From contig JBGAOY010000030.1 of the NCBI GenBank assembly GCA_044221555.1, positions 1-50,493 on the forward strand: a stretch of 50,493 bases of DNA. The letters run 5' to 3'. The notes beneath the pieces are model-generated. The model ran no database searches, had not been told where the DNA came from, and was given only the letters and a program-made list of their open reading frames with translations. The translations under genes and the position numbers were made by a program. Numbering within the stretch: the first letter of the stretch is position 1; each line of letters opens with the position of its first letter. Source of the stretch: JAEUJM01 sp044221555. GTDB lineage: Bacteria > Actinomycetota > Acidimicrobiia > Acidimicrobiales > DATDAH01. Below, in pieces: positions 49,871-50,493 of this stretch.

Positions 49871-50265
49871 CCGACCGGGTCGAGTTCCTCACCGCCGACG
49901 ACCTCGTCGATCTGGCGACACGGCTCTTCGGAGACCCACCGCCGATGCGCGACGCCGGCCTGCTCGCCAGCGCGGCCGCCCGCCCGCAGGCAACCGTCTT
50001 CGGCGAGGATGCCTATGCGGATGTGTGGGAGAAGGCCTTGGCGCTGCTGCACTCGATCGTGACCAACCACCCGCTCATCGACGGGAACAAGCGTCTCGGG
50101 TGGGTGGCGACGGCGGTGTTCCTCCTCGTGAACGACGTGCCGGCGGACCATGCCGGGAACGATGCGGTGTACGACCTCGTGATGGCCGTCGCCGAGGGTC
50201 GGCCGGGCGCGAGGGACGTCGGCGAGATAGCTGTGCAGCTTCGGCGGGTCGTCCCGCCCCGGTAG
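49867..50265 (+). CDS. doc: Doc/Fic-family toxin
   Basis: A 132-residue Doc-type toxin. The Fic motif is HPLIDGNKRLGW (H68, D72, K75, R76), close to Doc HPFxDGNKR. Doc enzymes phosphorylate elongation factor Tu and so halt translation. The length is normal for Doc and too short for AMP-transferring Fic proteins. Its ATG overlaps the antitoxin stop (ATGA), so it is translationally coupled. A palindrome CGCTGGCGCCAGCG at 50302-50315 lies after the stop and may help termination. Confidence 0.9.
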   Translation: MTDRVEFLTADDLVDLATRLFGDPPPMRDAGLLASAAARPQATVFGEDAYADVWEKALALLHSIVTNHPLIDGNKRLGWVATAVFLLVNDVPADHAGNDAVYDLVMAVAEGRPGARDVGEIAVQLRRVVPPR

Positions 50266-50331
50266 GCGACAGCCGCCTGGACCATCACCGCTGGCCACCA
50301 CCGCTGGCGCCAGCGACCGCCGGACGTCTGC

Positions 50332-50493
50332 TCAGCCGGCTTGCTTGGCCACGGCCTCGGGGGGCGGGGGCGCCGGGTCCCCCCGCCCCACACCCTCCGG
50401 GGGGCGGGGCCCGGCCCGCGACCGGAGGTACTGGCCCACCGCCGCCTGGCCGCGGTGCGGCGGGCCGACCGACCGCCCGACCCGGCCGCCGAC
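50332..50493 (-). CDS. C-terminal end of an unidentified gene (partial)
   Basis: A frame open from the right window edge to TGA at 50332-50334, 53 codons, with GQYLRSRAGPRPPEGVGRGD and a Pro-rich end PPPPEAVAKQAG. No domain can be recognised from this tail. It may be the end of a real gene continuing outside the window, but high GC makes open frames common. Confidence 0.3.
   Translation of the reverse strand, partial: VGGRVGRSVGPPHRGQAAVGQYLRSRAGPRPPEGVGRGDPAPPPPEAVAKQAG

Overview
The window is very GC-rich, with GTG starts, leaderless promoters, DUF222-HNH and RCC1-type secreted proteins, an EtfD-like iron-sulfur membrane oxidoreductase and duplicated amt/PII genes. This points to a high-GC actinobacterium; an Acidimicrobiia-like lineage is my guess, and no rRNA or marker gene confirms it.

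Layout. 1-2843: two halves of a heterodimeric ABC exporter (minus strand, one cut by the window edge), joined by a 56-bp tandem repeat. 3146-7427: a secreted subtilisin-like protease with a Trp/Ser/Gly repeat tail, then a membrane GAF-GGDEF-EAL protein. 7586-10991: a tiny membrane peptide, an RhlG-like reductase, a decayed VOC gene and twin LuxR-type regulators. 11102-15559: a 1485-residue secreted protein with two seven-bladed RCC1-like propellers. 15933-17189: an APC permease.

17712-22876: a 5.1-kb integrative element inserted in the 3' end of tRNA-Gly(CCC) and bounded by 48-bp identical repeats. It carries a probable rolling-circle Rep, a frameshifted excisionase, a serine recombinase, a tyrosine integrase, two tiny membrane-protein genes and an orphan cargo gene. 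The ancestral tRNA terminator is stranded at its far end. 23004-27924: flavin/PNPOx-like proteins, a fructosamine-kinase-like protein, a pseudo-receiver and the EtfD-like protein.

28051-37065 is the most unusual part: an ammonium-sensing and transport locus with two amt genes, two PII genes, three paralogous regulators built on a short receiver-like domain (two with a winged helix, one without), and a CPA2 cation/proton antiporter fused to the C-terminal half of GlnD (degenerate HD plus two ACT domains). Identically phased TTCAC-N6-GAAAC-N6-GAAAC-N6-CCC boxes lie before the first regulator and before the amt2 leader. Both amt genes start inside the stop codon of a short leader ORF. I infer a single nitrogen-responsive system in which PII, pseudo-receivers and a membrane GlnD-like sensor act together.

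37150-43694: a Wzz-like/GT-C-like membrane fusion protein, a class III nucleotidyl cyclase, a MazF-type toxin-antitoxin pair, a DUF222-HNH nuclease and a secreted protein with a carbohydrate-binding-like module. 43799-48445: a type III restriction-modification system whose methyltransferase is split by a run of ten G; nine would restore one frame, the pattern expected of a phase-variable gene in its OFF state. 48474-50493: a DUF808 membrane protein, an antitoxin-Doc pair and the end of an unidentified gene.
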